From: Lysinibacillus capsici
GTDB taxonomy: Bacteria; Bacillota; Bacilli; Bacillales_A; Planococcaceae
Assembly (NCBI RefSeq): GCF_003367505.1
Contig: NZ_PXXX01000014.1
Coordinates: forward strand, 1 to 64,000
Reading direction: 5' to 3'
DNA length: 64,000 nt
Made by a program: the position numbers and the translations under genes. How positions within the stretch are numbered: the first letter of the stretch is position 1; every line of letters begins with the position of its first letter. This document shows positions 15,846 through 26,636 of this stretch, one piece after another. A model generated the notes under the pieces. It was given only the letters and a program-made list of their open reading frames with translations. It made no database searches and was not told where the DNA came from.

Positions 15846-17669
15846 ATGAAATCCTCATTCAAACGTTATGTAATCGGCAAACCATTAAGATCCGATGCGT
15901 TAGGGGAACAAAAGCTCAGTAAAACAAAGGCACTGGCCATATTATCGTCAGATGCATTGTCATCAGTAGCCTATGGACCAGAACAAATTTTAATTGTCCT
16001 AATGACGGTAGGTACAATGGCGTTTTGGTATTCTTTACCTATTGCCGCTGGAGTGGTTATTCTACTCGTGGCACTGATTTTATCCTATCGTCAAGTTATC
16101 TTCGCCTATCCCTATGGGGGAGGCGCCTATGTCGTATCACGAGAAAATTTAGGCGTGAATGCAGGTCTTGTTGCAGGGGGTTCTTTGCTTGTTGATTATA
16201 TTTTAACGGTAGCAGTAAGTGTGTCGGCCGGGACAGATGCCATTACATCTGCATTTCCAAGTCTTCATGCTTATAATGTACCCATTGCTATTATATTTGT
16301 GATTTTCTTAACGATTTTAAACTTGCGAGGTGTAACAGAGTCAGCCTCTATCTTGGCGTACCCAGTTTATCTATTTGTAGGCGTTATGCTGTTGCTAATC
16401 GGGATTGGGCTCTATAATGTGGCAACTGGACAGGTGCCTGCAGAGCTACATCCAAAGATTGGCACACCAGTGGCAGGGATTAGCCTATTTATTTTATTAA
16501 AGGCATTTGCTTCAGGAAGCTCAGCGTTAACAGGAGTAGAGGCTATTTCTAACGCTATACCTAATTTTAGAAATCCTGCCCCGAATAATGCTGCTAAAAC
16601 GCTTTTAGCAATGGGCGCCATTTTAGCCGTTTTATTCATCGGGATTGTTAGTCTAGCTTATTTTTATGGCGTTGCACCAACAGCAGAAGCAACAGTCGTT
16701 TCCCAACTAGCAGAAGCTAGTGTTGGTCGGAATTTTCTTTATTATATTGTACAGGGGACAACGGCAATGATTTTAGTACTTGCCGCAAACACAGGATATT
16801 CAGCATTTCCCTTGCTTGCTGTGAATTTATCGAAGGATGGTTTTATCCCACGAATCTTCCAAATTCGTGGGGACCGTCTTGGCTATTCAAATGGTATTTT
16901 AATGCTAGGTATTGCAGCCATTTTTTTAATTATACTTTTTGACGGGGCCACAGAGCATTTAATTCCGCTCTATGCAGTAGGCGTATTTATTCCCTTTACA
17001 TTAGCGCAAACGGGAATGATGAGAAAATGGTGGCGCGAAAAACCTAAAGGCTGGGTAGCAAAATTTACGATCAATACAATTGGGGCTGCTATCTCTTTCA
17101 TCGTGGCAATGATGTTTTTTGTGACAAAAATGCCTCAAGTATGGCCAGTGTTTATCTTTTTACCAATTATTATTTTTGTATTCCATCGCATTAAGCAACA
17201 TTATCAAGCTGTTGGAGAACAGTTAAGATTAAATCATGAGGAACTGGCTACTATTGAGGGGAATGTTTTCATTGTGCCAGTAGCTGGTATAACAAAGGTG
17301 GTTGAAAACTCCCTACATTATGCCAAATCACTTAAGGTTGATAAAGTGATAGCCTTTTACGTAGCTTTCGATCAAGCAGATGCAAAAGCTTTTGAAGAGA
17401 AGTGGAACGCCTGGCAACCTGATGTACGATTAGTTACCTACTATTCACCATATCGCAGCATTACACAGCCATTAATTAAATTTATTGATAAAGTAGAACA
17501 TCAATGTACGAAGACAGGTCATAAAGTTACAGTTGTTATCCCTCAATTCTTACCGAAAAAAGGGTGGCATCATATGCTACACAACCAATCGAGTCTTCTT
17601 ATTCGTACATCACTGTTATTTCACAGAAATGTCGTCATTATGACAGTACCGTTCCATTTATCAAAATAA
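15846..17669 (+). CDS. kimA: Potassium importer KimA (YdaO)
   Basis: A 607-residue protein, the same length as B. subtilis KimA as I recall. It is an APC-superfamily K+/H+ symporter with 12 membrane segments (about residues 30-440) and a soluble C-terminal domain (about 450-607). The N-terminal segment LSSDALSSVAYGPEQILIVL is characteristic of this family. The riboswitch upstream means expression falls when c-di-AMP is high, which is when potassium is plentiful. It is monocistronic. ATG 15846 follows GAAGGTG. Confidence 0.93.
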   Translation: MKSSFKRYVIGKPLRSDALGEQKLSKTKALAILSSDALSSVAYGPEQILIVLMTVGTMAFWYSLPIAAGVVILLVALILSYRQVIFAYPYGGGAYVVSRENLGVNAGLVAGGSLLVDYILTVAVSVSAGTDAITSAFPSLHAYNVPIAIIFVIFLTILNLRGVTESASILAYPVYLFVGVMLLLIGIGLYNVATGQVPAELHPKIGTPVAGISLFILLKAFASGSSALTGVEAISNAIPNFRNPAPNNAAKTLLAMGAILAVLFIGIVSLAYFYGVAPTAEATVVSQLAEASVGRNFLYYIVQGTTAMILVLAANTGYSAFPLLAVNLSKDGFIPRIFQIRGDRLGYSNGILMLGIAAIFLIILFDGATEHLIPLYAVGVFIPFTLAQTGMMRKWWREKPKGWVAKFTINTIGAAISFIVAMMFFVTKMPQVWPVFIFLPIIIFVFHRIKQHYQAVGEQLRLNHEELATIEGNVFIVPVAGITKVVENSLHYAKSLKVDKVIAFYVAFDQADAKAFEEKWNAWQPDVRLVTYYSPYRSITQPLIKFIDKVEHQCTKTGHKVTVVIPQFLPKKGWHHMLHNQSSLLIRTSLLFHRNVVIMTVPFHLSK

Positions 17670-17850
17670 TGCTAGCAAGCTAGAAAATAGTCTGTTATAA
17701 TCAGTACGTTGATTGAAAACACGAACGTTTACAATTAAAAAGTTCCAGAATACCATTAAATTCCGAAAAATCAAACTTTTTTTGGTGAGAGATAGTAGCC
17801 CTTACCGAATAAAGTGATAAATTGGTTATTCTGATAGTTTCATACAAATC

Positions 17851-17922
17851 CACTCATATAATAGCGAGAATAGGGCTCGCAAGTTTCTACCGATTTACCG
17901 TAAATGAATCGACTATGGGTAG
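17851..17922 (+). promoter_or_regulatory. Guanine (purine) riboswitch
   Basis: The aptamer runs from CACTCATATAAT (17851) through AGGGCTCGCAAGTTTCTACC (loops L2 and J2/3) and ACCGTAAAT to CGACTATGGGT (17910-17920). The specificity base in J3/1 is C (GACTAT), so it recognises guanine/hypoxanthine; adenine switches read GATTAT. It controls xpt-pbuX. The preceding 17670-17850 contains no gene and should hold the promoter. Confidence 0.95.
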
Positions 17923-17980
17923 CAATGCTTTTAGAGAACTTCAATTTTAATGATGTTTTCTATTCATTTCGACGTTTTTG

Positions 17981-18654
<674 letters not shown>

Positions 18655-18655
<1 letters not shown>

Positions 18656-19953
18656 TGAATACCTTTAAATCGACTGCGCTAGCGATTCAACATTTACTTG
18701 CAATGTATGCTGGAGCCATCTTAGTGCCACTGATTATCGGTGGGGCAATTGGCTTCGATTCAACACAAATGACGTATTTAGTAGCGATTGATATTATGAT
18801 GTGCGGGATCGCTACACTTTTACAGGTTTATTCAGGTAAATTCATTGGTATTGGCTTACCTGTAGTACTTGGCTGTACATTCACAGCGGTAAGTCCAATT
18901 ATTGCGATTGGTACAAACCCAGAGCAGGGTATTACGGACATTTATGGTTCTATTATTGCCTCTGGTGTAATTGTAATGATAATTGCGGGCTTCTTCGGCA
19001 AGCTTGTGAAATTCTTCCCACCAGTCGTAACAGGGTCAGTTGTTTCAATTATCGGTATTTCCTTATTACCAGTAGCATTAAACAATATGGCAGGTGGACA
19101 AGGTGCTGAGGATTTTGCCTCTGCTTCTAATGTAGCTTTAGCCTTTATTACATTGGTTGTCATTTTAGTCGTTTATCGCTTTTCTACGGGCTTTGTTCGT
19201 GCTATTTCTATTTTAATAGGATTAGTAGTAGGTACTGTTTTAGGTGCCTTCATGGACAAGGTGGATTTCACCCCAGTTGTAGATGCTAATGTATTTCACA
19301 TGGTACAACCTTTCTACTTTGGCATGCCAACATTTGATGTAACGGCGATTATTACCATGACACTTGTAGCAATGGTATCTTTAGTAGAATCATCTGGTGT
19401 CTATTTTGCGCTAAGTGATATTTGTAATAAAAAAATAGATTCAAAAGATTTGGCTCGTGGCTACCGTTCAGAAGGTCTAGCTTCAGTAATCGGTGGTATT
19501 TTCAATGCCTTCCCATACACAACATTCTCACAAAACGTGGGACTAACTCGTATGTCAGGCGTTAAGGACCGTAAAGTCATTTACATCACAGGTGGTCTAC
19601 TTGTAGCATTAGGCTTCCTACCAAAAATCGCAGCATTAACAACAATTATTCCAACGTCTGTACTAGGTGCGGCAATGCTTGCGATGTTCGGTATGGTGAT
19701 TACACAAGGTATGGGAATGCTTGTACCTGTTATGAATGAATCAGCGGAAAACGCAATGATTGCAGCGATTGCAGTAAGTTTAGGTGTCGGTGTATCCGTT
19801 GTTCCTGGCATTTTTGATGCACTGCCAACAAGCGTTTCAATCTTAACGTCAAATGGTATTGTTTGTGGTTCAGTCACAGCGATTATCCTAAATATTTTAT
19901 TCAACATGATTGGGCCTAAGCATAAAAAAGACCCGATGCACGGGGAAGTATAA
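18655..19953 (+). CDS. pbuX: Xanthine permease
   Basis: A 432-residue nucleobase:cation symporter-2 (uracil/xanthine permease) with 14 membrane segments. The family motif is seen in the segment from FPYTTFSQNVGLTRMSG, after VSLVESSGVYFALSD. It is translated from TAATG overlap with xpt, so import and phosphoribosylation of xanthine are made together under the guanine riboswitch. Confidence 0.95.
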
Positions 19954-20005
19954 AAAGATAATTAAATAACATTCATCTAAATATTTTACATATTTTGATG
20001 AAAAG

Positions 20006-20060
20006 AAAGTGATACCTACTTTTATCTATTGATTTAGATTTGAGGAGGTGTCACTTTTTT
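20006..20060 (+). terminator. Terminator downstream of pbuX
   Basis: AAAGTGATACCT pairs with AGGTGTCACTTT around a long loop, followed by a T-run. It is the only feature I see in the 306-base gap 19954-20259 apart from the A/T-rich region expected to hold the next promoter. Confidence 0.75.
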
Positions 20061-20259
20061 GTTGTTATGGATTGTATGTTTTAAACTATAGATTATGATT
20101 TTAGTTAAAATTTGTTCCGTTAAAATAACTTTAGACTGTCATAAGGAATGTTTAACATTAGACTAAAAGGGAATTTAAAATAGAGTTGTTGAAATCGCAT
20201 GTAACTCTCTCTTTCAACATATACTTATATAAAACTACTCTCAGAAAGGTCTAGCACAA

Positions 20260-20781
20260 ATGCAAAGTATTGTTTTAATTTTAATCCTACAATTAGTATA
20301 TGTACCTTTTTTAACATTACGAACAATATTTTTGGTAAAGAATATCACATTCCTTGCAGCGATATTTGGTATGCTGGAGATGTTGGTGTATGTATTTGGC
20401 CTTTCACTCGTTTTCAGTGGGAAGCAAAGTATGTTATCTATGGTTGTCTATGCAGTTGGGTTTGGATTAGGTATATTTTTAGGAGCAAAAATAGAACGAA
20501 AGCTAGCGATAGGCTATGTTTATACAACCATTAATACGCAAAATAAAAATGAAGAGCTTGTGAAATTTCTTCGCCACGAAGGGTTTGCAGTCACGATTTA
20601 TATAGGAGAAGGGCGAGATAGTAACCGCTATAAATATGAGATCTTAACGAAGAGGAATCGTGAAGGAGAGCTCTTTCAAATAGTAGAGCAATTTGAGCCG
20701 AATGCGTTTATTATCTCGTATGAGCCTAAATCATTTAAGGGCGGCTTTTTACTTGCTCGTATGAAGGCCAAGCAAAAATAA
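20260..20781 (+). CDS. UPF0316 membrane protein (YebE-like; DUF5698-DUF2179)
   Basis: A 173-residue protein with three N-terminal membrane helices (about 3-22, 28-52 and 58-78) and a soluble C-terminal domain (about 85-170) of the DUF2179 type: a GYVYTTINTQNKN strand, KFLRHEGFAVTIYIGEG and a C-terminal FIISYEPKSFKGGF. Family function is not established. DUF2179 domains belong to a group suspected of ligand binding. Single gene with its own terminator; SD GAAAGG. Confidence 0.88.
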   Translation: MQSIVLILILQLVYVPFLTLRTIFLVKNITFLAAIFGMLEMLVYVFGLSLVFSGKQSMLSMVVYAVGFGLGIFLGAKIERKLAIGYVYTTINTQNKNEELVKFLRHEGFAVTIYIGEGRDSNRYKYEILTKRNREGELFQIVEQFEPNAFIISYEPKSFKGGFLLARMKAKQK

Positions 20782-20795
20782 TATTCAATATGAGA

Positions 20796-20826
20796 GGACC
20801 TTCGCTAAAAGCGAAGGTCCCTTTTT
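20796..20826. terminator. Bidirectional terminator
   Basis: GGACCTTCGC pairs with GCGAAGGTCC around TAAAA, followed by CTTTTT. It lies between convergent genes. Confidence 0.85.
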
Positions 20827-22111
20827 ACATTTTTGTTTCAACCCAGTTTTTGAATAAGTCATAATCTGTATAGACGGTTTCTTTGTAACTCATTGCTTGT
20901 AAAATTGTATGTTCTATAAATACATTCCGTTCTTTACCGATTGCTTTTAAAATCTCCTCCTCGCTGTGATAGGTAAAAACATGAGAATAATCGATGTCAG
21001 CTCGTGCATGTATTTTAGCGGCAATTTTCCCCATAAGTGATGTTGTTGTAAAGTAATCCTCTACATCCTTATAGTTTTTAGGCTTAATCTTCTTTTTATA
21101 AGGAGAACGTTCTCGAATATAAAATTCCTGACCATTCATTGTAATAAAGGCTAAATGTGGATCCTCTAAGTGGTGCATGGCTTTTTGAGTTCCAACTACT
21201 CGTGCTCCTTGGTGCTCATAATGAGCCCAAAATAGATCCTGATAGGGAAGAAAGTAGGCAGGAATGGCTGTGCGTACTTCTTTCATTTCTAACACTAAAT
21301 TTTCAACCCATGATGCACCCTTTTCATCTTCCACTAAAATATAGTAACGTTTTAAACCGATTGAAGCTGTACCAGATCCATATTTATAAGCTATGTCCCT
21401 AATTTTATATGTAGAAAGTGCGTTTGAAATGGCACTGTATTCCTCAGCAGTGACTGGTTGAATTTCTTCATTCCATAAGAAAGCGCGCTCGCCGTCTTCA
21501 TTGAGATACGTAATATCCTGTAAAAAATAGGATCGTTGGCGTTTCTCAAGCTTTTTCAATAACCTCTTTGCGGGTCCTTTGGTATTGTTCTTTGTGAAAA
21601 TGAGTGTTAGAGGATCATCCTGTTTACGCTCAAATCGTTTTAGTTGATTGATATAACTATTAAGAAAATGTTGAATAGCCGTTTCTTGTGTTGTCTTATG
21701 TAAGCCTTGTTCTTCTAAATAAAGTGCAATACTAATACTCATACGAATAATATCGTATAAATATGAACCGACATAGCCCTCATCGAAATCATTGACATCA
21801 AAAACAATGGAGCCAGCTTCATTTTGAAAAGCACCGAAGTTATCCATATGCATGTCACCTTGAATCCAAGTCGGTTTTCTATCAGGAGTATGGAAGATTG
21901 AAGCGGATTTTGTCATATCAAAATAAAAGAGATAGGCACTTCCACGGAAAAAGCGAAAAGGACTTTCAAGCATTTTACGGTATTTCTCCAAGCGCTGTAC
22001 CTCTGTTAAGCGCATTCGATGACCATCAAACTCTTCAAAGATTGTTTCCAATTGTTCTTGTCTTAAAAAAGTTCTAGTATGTTTAACTTGTTCCAATAAA
22101 GCATGCTCCAT
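20825..22111 (-). CDS. DUF2252 family protein (kinase-like fold)
   Basis: A 428-residue soluble protein. The motif PTWIQGDMHMDNFGAFQNE (about residues 81-99) with the following VFDVNDFDEGYVGSYLYDI matches the GDxHxxNFG and DxNDFD motifs of DUF2252, a family with similarity to aminoglycoside phosphotransferase and protein-kinase catalytic loops. No biochemical role is established that I know of. The motifs are intact, so nucleotide-dependent activity is possible. ATG 22111 is preceded by AAAGGGGAT on the minus strand. Monocistronic. Confidence 0.85.
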   Translation of the reverse strand: MEHALLEQVKHTRTFLRQEQLETIFEEFDGHRMRLTEVQRLEKYRKMLESPFRFFRGSAYLFYFDMTKSASIFHTPDRKPTWIQGDMHMDNFGAFQNEAGSIVFDVNDFDEGYVGSYLYDIIRMSISIALYLEEQGLHKTTQETAIQHFLNSYINQLKRFERKQDDPLTLIFTKNNTKGPAKRLLKKLEKRQRSYFLQDITYLNEDGERAFLWNEEIQPVTAEEYSAISNALSTYKIRDIAYKYGSGTASIGLKRYYILVEDEKGASWVENLVLEMKEVRTAIPAYFLPYQDLFWAHYEHQGARVVGTQKAMHHLEDPHLAFITMNGQEFYIRERSPYKKKIKPKNYKDVEDYFTTTSLMGKIAAKIHARADIDYSHVFTYHSEEEILKAIGKERNVFIEHTILQAMSYKETVYTDYDLFKNWVETKM

Positions 22112-22292
22112 ATCATAATCCCCTTTGTTAATTTAAAATTTATCTGTATATACGGAAATAAATTGAATAAGTTTCGAAGAAATTTAGCAAATGCACTCGA
22201 TAAAAATGGCTAATCATCTAGGGTTATTTCATAACATGTTCAATAACCTATTTTCATACTATAAGACATGCATAGACACGGAGGGGGGTTGT

Positions 22293-22862
22293 ATGTATTT
22301 CTTTACAAAAAGTCTAGTCATTATAATAGGAAGTATTTCATTGTCGTTAGGAATAAACTTATTTTTAACGCCCTATGAAATTTTAGATGGGGGAGTAGTA
22401 GGGTTAGCGCTAATATTACATTATTTATATAAGCTCCAAATTGGTTTAATGATTATTATCATTAGTATTCCAATTTTTATTATTGCGTGGTTTAAATATA
22501 AAACCTATTTTTACAATAGTATACATGGCTTACTAACGTCTTCCTTCATTATCGATTTTTTAAAGCCTGTCCGCAATCTTGTGCAAATTGATGCGCTCTA
22601 TAGTGCCATTCTTGGAGGAATACTTGTAGGCTTTGGTATTGGTCTAATGCTGCGATTTCAGACAAGCACAGGGGGAACTGACTTGATAGCACAATTTATC
22701 TGTGATAAAACGGGTATTAATGTTGGGATATTAATATTTTTTATTGATTCCATCGTGATTGTTATAGGTGGCTTCCTCCTATCCACCTCGACCTTGCTAT
22801 TATCTATAATTACAGTGCTAGTTGTGGGGATTACGACAAGCATTATTACTAGTCGAGTTTAA
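22293..22862 (+). CDS. YitT-family membrane protein, short form
   Basis: A 189-residue protein with five predicted membrane helices and the YitT/DUF161 hallmarks NLFLTPYEILDGGVVGLAL and GIGLMLRFQTSTGGTDLIAQ. Typical YitT proteins are about 280 residues with a C-terminal DUF2179 domain; that domain is missing here. A neighbouring gene (20260-20781) carries a DUF2179 domain on another membrane scaffold. Start ATG 22293 is set by the strong GGAGGGG site; the frame extends to 22191 without an SD. Function unknown. Confidence 0.82.
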   Translation: MYFFTKSLVIIIGSISLSLGINLFLTPYEILDGGVVGLALILHYLYKLQIGLMIIIISIPIFIIAWFKYKTYFYNSIHGLLTSSFIIDFLKPVRNLVQIDALYSAILGGILVGFGIGLMLRFQTSTGGTDLIAQFICDKTGINVGILIFFIDSIVIVIGGFLLSTSTLLLSIITVLVVGITTSIITSRV

Positions 22863-22867
22863 TAAAC

Positions 22868-22897
22868 ATAAAAAAAGTTCCAGTATAAACTGAAACT
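22868..22897 (-). terminator. Terminator of the DMT transporter gene
   Basis: On the minus strand AGTTTCAGT pairs with ACTGGAACT (one mismatch) around TTAT, followed by seven Ts. It overlaps the stop codon of the DMT gene. Confidence 0.75.
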
Positions 22898-23792
22898 ATT
22901 TGGGGGTCTGATTATCGAGTGCTTTCATTAGCTTCTTTTTTGGATGTGCGGGTTTCACTTCGGCAATTAGTATAGCTAGTAAAATAAGGACGGCACCAAC
23001 GACCATACGGCTTGTTAGCATTTCATGCAAAAAGATAACGGATAAAACCATGCCGAAAAAAGATTCCGTTGATAGTATAATCGCAGCCTTTGTGGCAGTT
23101 GTATATTGATTGGCCACATTCTGGAAAAGATAAGCTATTGTCGTAGAAAAAATCCCTAAATAAACAAGCGAGTAAATTGCCTCTTTTTCAAGCGACGTAG
23201 GAATTTCACCTTGACTAATGACAACGATAACACCTATAAAGGATGCTGTGAGAAACTGAATAATAGTTAGAGCAATGGCATCTTCTTTTTGAACAAAAAG
23301 GTTTGTACAAAAGATATCAAAGGCAAAAGCAACAGCACAAGCTAATGATAGGGCATCACCTATATTCATTGTCAATGAGCCTTGTAATGATAAAAAGCCA
23401 ATGCCCACAATTGCCATTATCGAACCAATGATTTCGTAGCCATCAATACGCCGTTTATAAACGGCATATGCTATTAAAGGAACAATAATGACATTAACTG
23501 CGGTTAAAAAGGCATTTTTAGATGGTGTTGTATATTGCAGTCCGACTGTTTGAAGGGCAAACGCTATATACAAAATTGTACCTAATAAAGCTCCCTTCCA
23601 AATTACTGATCTTGAAGCCTTTTTTAAGCGGGCGCCAAATAAAACGGTTAATATGATTGAAGCTAATAAAAATCTGCCAGCCATTACTTGATAAGCTGTT
23701 AAATATTCTAGAGCAATGGCCGTTACAACAAATCCACTACCCCACACGATTGCAGTAACTAATAACATGCCATCAGCTATGTAAGTTTTCAT
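22896..23792 (-). CDS. EamA/DMT-family transporter
   Basis: A 298-residue membrane protein with ten predicted helices forming two EamA repeats: about 5-135, containing IVWGSGFVVTAIALEYLTAY, and 145-282, containing STTIAYLFQNVANQYTTATK. The C terminus is basic. Drug/metabolite exporters of this family move amino acids or other metabolites; substrate unknown. ATG 23792 follows an excellent AGGAGGAAG site. It is the last of a minus-strand series behind the PucR-type regulator. Confidence 0.9.
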   Translation of the reverse strand: MKTYIADGMLLVTAIVWGSGFVVTAIALEYLTAYQVMAGRFLLASIILTVLFGARLKKASRSVIWKGALLGTILYIAFALQTVGLQYTTPSKNAFLTAVNVIIVPLIAYAVYKRRIDGYEIIGSIMAIVGIGFLSLQGSLTMNIGDALSLACAVAFAFDIFCTNLFVQKEDAIALTIIQFLTASFIGVIVVISQGEIPTSLEKEAIYSLVYLGIFSTTIAYLFQNVANQYTTATKAAIILSTESFFGMVLSVIFLHEMLTSRMVVGAVLILLAILIAEVKPAHPKKKLMKALDNQTPK

Positions 23793-23895
23793 GTGTTCTT
23801 CCTCCTAACTTCAATAGAATAGCATAAGAGAGAAGAAAAGAATTTGATTTTATTTCTAAATATTCAGGCGTTTTTTTGTACTTATTCCAAAGCGA

Positions 23896-25056
23896 TTAGT
23901 CACTGGTCATTTTGCTATGTAATAAGTACAATTTAACGGCTGCAGCTAGGCGTTCATAAAAAACATAATCATTATCTATGGGTGTTACTAGCTGACGTAT
24001 TTTAGCCATACGATAGCGAATTGTATTTGGATGACAGAATTGTGCTACAGCAACTTCCTTAATATTTCCTTTTTTAATGATATAAGTTATGGCGGTCTCC
24101 ATTAAGTCTGGATCAGCCTTATCATCAAGTAGAGGGGCTAAAAAGGAGGTAACATAGTCCATAGCGAATGTTGCATCTTTACGGTATAACTCGATTAATA
24201 AACAATCAGACGCGAGATTCTTATAATGACAGCTAGGGAGCATATCTATTTCAGCGAAAATATTGGCAAAAAAAGCTTCGCGTAATGCCATTGAGAATCC
24301 AGTCTGGGTATCATTACAATTGCTATAGCCGAAAGTGATTGTATCAGTGGGTATGACATATAATGCTAGCCATTCATGTAAAACCCTTTCAAATTGGAAT
24401 TGCTGAGATGGATGTGTCATGATGATAAATAGACTTTTTTTATAAGAACAAATCATACCCGATTTTAATAGTGGCTCTAACGAGTAAAAGGGCTGCATCC
24501 AGTTCGGATGGATTGTGTCACCAGCTCGTAAATTTGCTATAAATACATATTTTTCAAAGGGCTTATTGAGCTGTTGTAAAATGGATTTGATTTGCTCCTG
24601 TGTTACATCTTCCTCCACTAACCTTCGTAAAATTGTTTCTATAAAATAGGAATAATCCTGTGTCTTAGCATAAGCCATCGTTTCTAAAATGATTTTTTCA
24701 AAAAACTCATCTCCACCAAAGCGCAATATAGGGAAATTATGCTGCTCTGCATACGACAAAACTTCTTCAGGTAATTCCTTAAAAATAACAGGCTTATAAG
24801 CTAAAGCACTAGCCCCAAGCTCAATTAGATTTTTTACAGCATTGAATAAATACTCAGGCTTTTGCTTAGCAAATAATAAACTACTTAACACAACACTGTT
24901 TGGTGTAAAGATAGTATCTCTGACATGGTGGATGTCAGGTGAAAATTCAAAGTCTAATATTTCTACATTTTGAACAGCTTTATTTAAGCCGTTGTGACCT
25001 GCTATAACAGTGAAGTCTTTGGTAATAGGTAGTTGTAAAAATTTCTCTACATTCAT
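23896..25056 (-). CDS. PucR-family transcriptional regulator
   Basis: A 386-residue regulator. The N-terminal PucR domain (about 1-125, starting MNVEKFLQLPITKDFTVIAG with VEILDFEFSPD) is followed by a GGDEF-like central region and a C-terminal helix-turn-helix of the HTH_30 type (KGNIKEVAVAQFCHPNTIRY and RMAKIRQL). In Bacillus, PucR controls purine degradation genes in response to nitrogen supply. Here it lies 162 bases downstream of an amidase gene, its plausible target. The SD (AGGAAAGG) is 13 bases from ATG 25056, so the exact start is less certain. Confidence 0.88.
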   Translation of the reverse strand: MNVEKFLQLPITKDFTVIAGHNGLNKAVQNVEILDFEFSPDIHHVRDTIFTPNSVVLSSLLFAKQKPEYLFNAVKNLIELGASALAYKPVIFKELPEEVLSYAEQHNFPILRFGGDEFFEKIILETMAYAKTQDYSYFIETILRRLVEEDVTQEQIKSILQQLNKPFEKYVFIANLRAGDTIHPNWMQPFYSLEPLLKSGMICSYKKSLFIIMTHPSQQFQFERVLHEWLALYVIPTDTITFGYSNCNDTQTGFSMALREAFFANIFAEIDMLPSCHYKNLASDCLLIELYRKDATFAMDYVTSFLAPLLDDKADPDLMETAITYIIKKGNIKEVAVAQFCHPNTIRYRMAKIRQLVTPIDNDYVFYERLAAAVKLYLLHSKMTSD

Positions 25057-25155
25057 GAGTGGATCATTGCCTTTCCTGTAGTAAGCTTCTAGCTTCTATT
25101 ATAAAATTACTTGTTCATAAAAAACCATTAGTATGAATGCTAGCAGGTTTCCCCC

Positions 25156-25203
25156 ACAAAAAAATCTGCTCATTCAGTGGTATACCGTGAAGTGAGCAGA
25201 TTT
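25156..25203 (-). terminator. Terminator of the amidase operon
   Basis: On the minus strand AAATCTGCTCA pairs with TGAGCAGATTT, followed by a T-run. It separates the amidase from the downstream regulator gene. Confidence 0.85.
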
Positions 25204-25217
25204 CTAGTGCTTATCGT

Positions 25218-26636
25218 TTAGATATTAGCAAAAATATTTGGTTTTCTATTTCTCTGTGGATTTGCTTGCTCAACAGCATAGCCTACATTTAAAATGCGTC
25301 CTTCTTTAAAGGCTGGGCCAATAATTTGTAGACCTATTGGTAAGTTTCCTTTAAAGCCACAAGGAACCGAGAGGGCAGGTAAGCCTGTTAAGTTACTAGG
25401 GCCTGTAAAGCGGATAATATTATCAATTAAATCTACTTTTTGACCGTTTAACTCTGCAAAATCATCCCCAATTGTACTAGCTACAACAGGTAGGGTAGGG
25501 GAAATGAGCACATCTACTTTATTAAAAATCTCTGTAAACTCCTGCTTGATTTGACGACGTACCTGCTGAGCCTGCAAGTAATCGACTGCAGAAGGCAATT
25601 CACCAAGCTCAAATAGCAGACGAATATCGTCACCAAAATCTTGTGGTCTCTTTTGTAAATCTGAATGGTGTATAGCTGCTGCCTCTGAAAGAGACGTCAC
25701 AAGCTCTGCCCATTCTGCATATTGTAGGGAAGGAATACGCACCACTTCTACTTTAGCGCCTGAATCCACTAAGCTTTGAATACTTGCTCTAACAGCCTTC
25801 TCTACATCAGCATCAACATTATTAAAGAAATATTCTTCATTGATACCAATCACTAGATCTTTGATCTTACCAGTAAGCTGCTTCTCATAGTTGTCTACTG
25901 GAACATTCACGCAAGTAGGGTCTCGATGATCAAAACCAGCAATGACTTCGAGCAAGCCCGCTGCATCCTTAACTGTCTTTGTCATCGGACCAATATGGTC
26001 TAAGCTCCATGCTAGCGGGTAGCAGCCGTATTTACTTACACGACCGTGTGTAGGTTTTAAACCTACAATGCCGCAAGCAGAAGATGGAATTCGAATAGAG
26101 CCTGCTGTATCTGTCCCTAGTGAAGCAACACTTGCTCCAGCTGCAACAGCCGCACCAGAGCCTCCACTTGAACCACCAGGAATTTTATCTAAGTCCCATG
26201 GGTTACGAACAGGGCCGTAATGAGGGTTGTTATTGGTAATTCCCCATGCATATTCATGCATACTTAATTTCCCAGTGAAAATAACACCAGCATCACGTAG
26301 CTTTTCAACCACAGTCGCATCATAATCAGAAACGAAGTCCTTATGAATTTTTGAGGACATCGTTGTTATTTTATCTTTAAAATACAAGTTGTCCTTTAAG
26401 GCGATAGGTATCCCATGATACATACCCTTATAATGACCTTGGAGAATCTCCTGTTCAACTTCTTTTGCCCTTGCTAAGGCTTCTTCCCGATAAAAAGCCA
26501 TATAGGAATTAATTTTAGGTTGACTTTCCTCAGCAAAATCTAAAATAGCTTTCGTTAATTCCACGGGAGATAGCGACTTTGATGCAAGTAATGGTGCCAA
26601 CTCTTCAACAGATTTTAAATGTAAATCAGTTGTCAA
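25218..26636 (-). CDS. Amidase-signature hydrolase (AtzE/GatA-like)
   Basis: A 472-residue amidase. The Ser-cisSer-Lys triad region is visible: Lys in GIPIALKDNLYFKDK, the glycine/serine stretch GGSSGGSGAAVAAG and the nucleophile loop GTDTAGSIRIPSSACG. It hydrolyses a C-N amide bond; the physiological substrate is not readable. I start at TTG (complement of 26634-26636) because GGAGGTGATCA ends three bases before it. The frame is open to 26690 but the SD would then be internal. It overlaps by 11 bases the preceding small gene, whose product looks like the AtzG/GatC-type accessory subunit, so a heteromeric enzyme is likely. Confidence 0.88.
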   Translation of the reverse strand: MTTDLHLKSVEELAPLLASKSLSPVELTKAILDFAEESQPKINSYMAFYREEALARAKEVEQEILQGHYKGMYHGIPIALKDNLYFKDKITTMSSKIHKDFVSDYDATVVEKLRDAGVIFTGKLSMHEYAWGITNNNPHYGPVRNPWDLDKIPGGSSGGSGAAVAAGASVASLGTDTAGSIRIPSSACGIVGLKPTHGRVSKYGCYPLAWSLDHIGPMTKTVKDAAGLLEVIAGFDHRDPTCVNVPVDNYEKQLTGKIKDLVIGINEEYFFNNVDADVEKAVRASIQSLVDSGAKVEVVRIPSLQYAEWAELVTSLSEAAAIHHSDLQKRPQDFGDDIRLLFELGELPSAVDYLQAQQVRRQIKQEFTEIFNKVDVLISPTLPVVASTIGDDFAELNGQKVDLIDNIIRFTGPSNLTGLPALSVPCGFKGNLPIGLQIIGPAFKEGRILNVGYAVEQANPQRNRKPNIFANI